DNA of 7,293 nucleotides from NCBI GenBank assembly GCA_046594445.1, contig JBKJSM010000044.1:1-7293 (forward strand), written 5' to 3'. The notes below the pieces were generated by a model. That model saw only the letters and a program-made list of their open reading frames with translations, was not told where the DNA came from and did no database searches. Shown here piece by piece: positions 5,802 to 7,293 of this stretch (within the stretch, counting starts at the first letter, position 1; every line of letters begins with the position of its first letter). A program made the position numbers and the translations under genes. This DNA is from Gaiellasilicea sp046594445 (lineage in GTDB: Bacteria > Actinomycetota > Thermoleophilia > Gaiellales > Gaiellaceae).

Positions 5802-7293
5802 CTAGCCGTGGTCTACCGGCTCGGGCTCGTGCCTGGAGGAGAGGAAGTAGACGAACGGCGCCGAGACCGCGATCAGGAGCAGAGCGGGCAGCGCGGCTCG
5901 TGAGTACGCCCCCACGGAGGTGAGCTTCCAGATCTCGGTCGCGAGCGTCTCGAAGCCGATCGGGCGCAGCAGGAGCGTCGCCGGGAGCTCCTTCATCGCC
6001 GAGAGGAAGACGAGCGCCGCTCCGGCGAGGATCCCGGATCGGACGAGCGGGACGGTGACGGTGACCGCGGTCTGGAGCGGCCCGCGCCCGAGCGCCCGCG
6101 CGGCCTCCTCCACGCGCGGACCGACCGACGCCAGCGACGACTCGACGCCGGCGAGCGCCTGTGGCAGGAAGCGGATCACGTACGCGAAGACCAGCAGGGC
6201 GAGGGTCTGGTAGAGCGGGCTCGCGTAATTCGCGGCGAAGAAAACGAGCGAGAGCGCGATCACGATCCCGGGCAGCGCGTTGCCGGAGAACGCCAGCCGC
6301 TCGAGCAGGCGTGTCCAGCGGGCGGGATAGCGCGTCGCCAGAATCGCGATCGGAAGCGCCGCGACCGCTGCGGCGACAGCGGCGAGCGCCGAGGCCGACA
6401 ACGAGTTGACCGTCTCGCGCAGCGGCAGCTCGGCCCGGTCGAGCCCACGCGCGAGCCAGTAGCCGAGCACCGTCGCCGGCACGGCCAGGAACGCGCCGAC
6501 GACCGCTGTGCAGTAAGCGAGCGCCGGCCAGCGCCAGCGTCCGAGCGAATGCGGACGCAGCTGGCGCGCCGTTCCCGGCCCTGCCCGCGACGTGCGCCGC
6601 CGCCACCGGGCCTCGAGCAGGAGCACGAGCCCGGTCAGCGCGACGAGCACCAGAGCCAGCATGGCCGCCGGCGTCCGATCGAAGAGCGAACGGTACTGCA
6701 GGTAGATGGCGCGGGTGAGCGCGTCGTAGCGCATCAGCGAGACGACGCCGAAGTCGGACAGTGTGTAGAGCGCGACGAGCAGCGCACCGGCGCCGATCGA
6801 CGGTCGCAGCGCCGGCAGCGTCACGCGGCCGAAGACAGCCAGCGGCGTGCGCCCGAGGCCGCGTCCGGCCTCTTCAAGCGACGGGTCGAGACCGCGTAGA
6901 GCGGCCGAGACGAGGAGCAGGACATAGGGGTAGGTCGAGAGCGTCAGCGCCGCGAGCGCGCCCCAGTAGCCATAGATCTCCGGCAGGCGCTCGACGCCGA
7001 GCAGTTGCTGGAGCAGGCCGCGAGGACCGAAGGCGCCGAGCAGGCAGAAGGCGGCGACGTAGCTCGGAATCACCAGCGGGAGCGCCGCAGCGATTGCCCA
7101 GACGCGCCGGCCCGGCAGGTCGGTGCGGGTCGTCAGCCAGGCGACCGAGACGCCGATCACGACGGAGGCGACCGTGACGCCGGCAACGAGCAGCGTCGTG
7201 CTCCAGAGCAGGTCGAGCGTGCTCGAGCGGGTGAGGACGCGCCAGCCGCGCTCGCCTCCTCCCGCTGCTCGCAGGACGAGGTAGGCGAGCGGC
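5802..7293 (-). CDS. ABC transporter permease, two-domain iron (FbpB/AfuB) type, partial at N-terminus
   Basis: This inner-membrane subunit would form the translocation channel of a binding-protein-dependent importer, most likely for ferric iron. The reading frame stays open to the window edge, giving 496 visible codons; the first helix and start lie outside. A GTG at 7160 is not the start, because the codons before it continue a typical first-helix region (PLAYLVLRA and a later LLVAGVTVASVVIGVSVAWL). The protein has two fused permease halves, each with an EAA loop: EEAGRGLGRTPLAVFGRVTLP (coding near 6875) and EEAARALGRGPLQTAVTVTVP (near 6110), where the ATPase docks. The segments SDFGVVSLMRYDALTRAIY and MKELPATLLLRPIGFETLA are characteristic of FbpB-like proteins. 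About a dozen hydrophobic segments are visible. The DtxR-family regulator gene follows after one base, supporting a metal substrate. Thiamine (ThiP) or phosphonate permeases share the architecture and are the main alternatives. Confidence 0.93.
   Translation of the reverse strand, partial: PLAYLVLRAAGGGERGWRVLTRSSTLDLLWSTTLLVAGVTVASVVIGVSVAWLTTRTDLPGRRVWAIAAALPLVIPSYVAAFCLLGAFGPRGLLQQLLGVERLPEIYGYWGALAALTLSTYPYVLLLVSAALRGLDPSLEEAGRGLGRTPLAVFGRVTLPALRPSIGAGALLVALYTLSDFGVVSLMRYDALTRAIYLQYRSLFDRTPAAMLALVLVALTGLVLLLEARWRRRTSRAGPGTARQLRPHSLGRWRWPALAYCTAVVGAFLAVPATVLGYWLARGLDRAELPLRETVNSLSASALAAVAAAVAALPIAILATRYPARWTRLLERLAFSGNALPGIVIALSLVFFAANYASPLYQTLALLVFAYVIRFLPQALAGVESSLASVGPRVEEAARALGRGPLQTAVTVTVPLVRSGILAGAALVFLSAMKELPATLLLRPIGFETLATEIWKLTSVGAYSRAALPALLLIAVSAPFVYFLSSRHEPEPVDHG

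Noticed and set aside
5225..5923. 232-codon plus-strand reading frame opposite the regulator gene
   Set aside because: It mirrors the codon structure of the DtxR-family gene and crosses two real genes and their junction; no family features.
7158..7160. GTG at 7160 as the permease start
   Set aside because: The same frame stays open for 44 codons to the window edge and encodes expected membrane-segment sequence, so the gene is cut by the window rather than starting here.

Overview
The window is high-GC DNA from a free-living bacterium, most likely an actinobacterium. Two features suggest Thermoleophilia/Gaiellales-type lineages: the style of the secreted protease (tandem YQW-x-RC-type Ig-like repeats and a C-terminal RTX block ending in a DC-x-x-V motif) and the strong GC bias at third codon positions. 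This placement is inferred from protein style, not from a marker-gene search.

There are five protein genes and almost no non-coding DNA. From left to right: (i) a short non-coding stretch (1-127) with two strong hairpins that probably end transcription of the protease; (ii) a minus-strand secreted, multidomain subtilisin-family (S8) protease (128-3148); (iii) a 63-base divergent spacer with possible back-to-back promoters; (iv) plus-strand metK, S-adenosylmethionine synthetase (3212-4459), overlapped by a membrane-anchored DUF4230 protein (4437-5108); (v) a minus-strand operon entering from the right edge, with a two-domain iron-type (FbpB-like) ABC permease (5802 to beyond 7293) followed one base later by a DtxR/MntR-family metalloregulator (5105-5800). 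The DUF4230 gene and the regulator converge and share the palindrome CTAG as both stop codons.

The functional logic is clearest on the right. A metal-uptake permease and a metal-sensing repressor of the DtxR family are translationally coupled, which suggests feedback control of iron (or manganese) import. The ATPase and substrate-binding protein would be expected beyond the right edge. metK and the DUF4230 gene are probably co-transcribed. The protease looks like an independent, calcium-dependent, exported enzyme.

I see no mobile element, CRISPR array, RNA gene or defence system, and nothing here clearly amounts to an undescribed system. The items most worth a second look are the altered metal-ligand positions in the DtxR-family protein, the possible leaderless divergent promoters, the composite architecture of the protease, and the very compact gene junctions.
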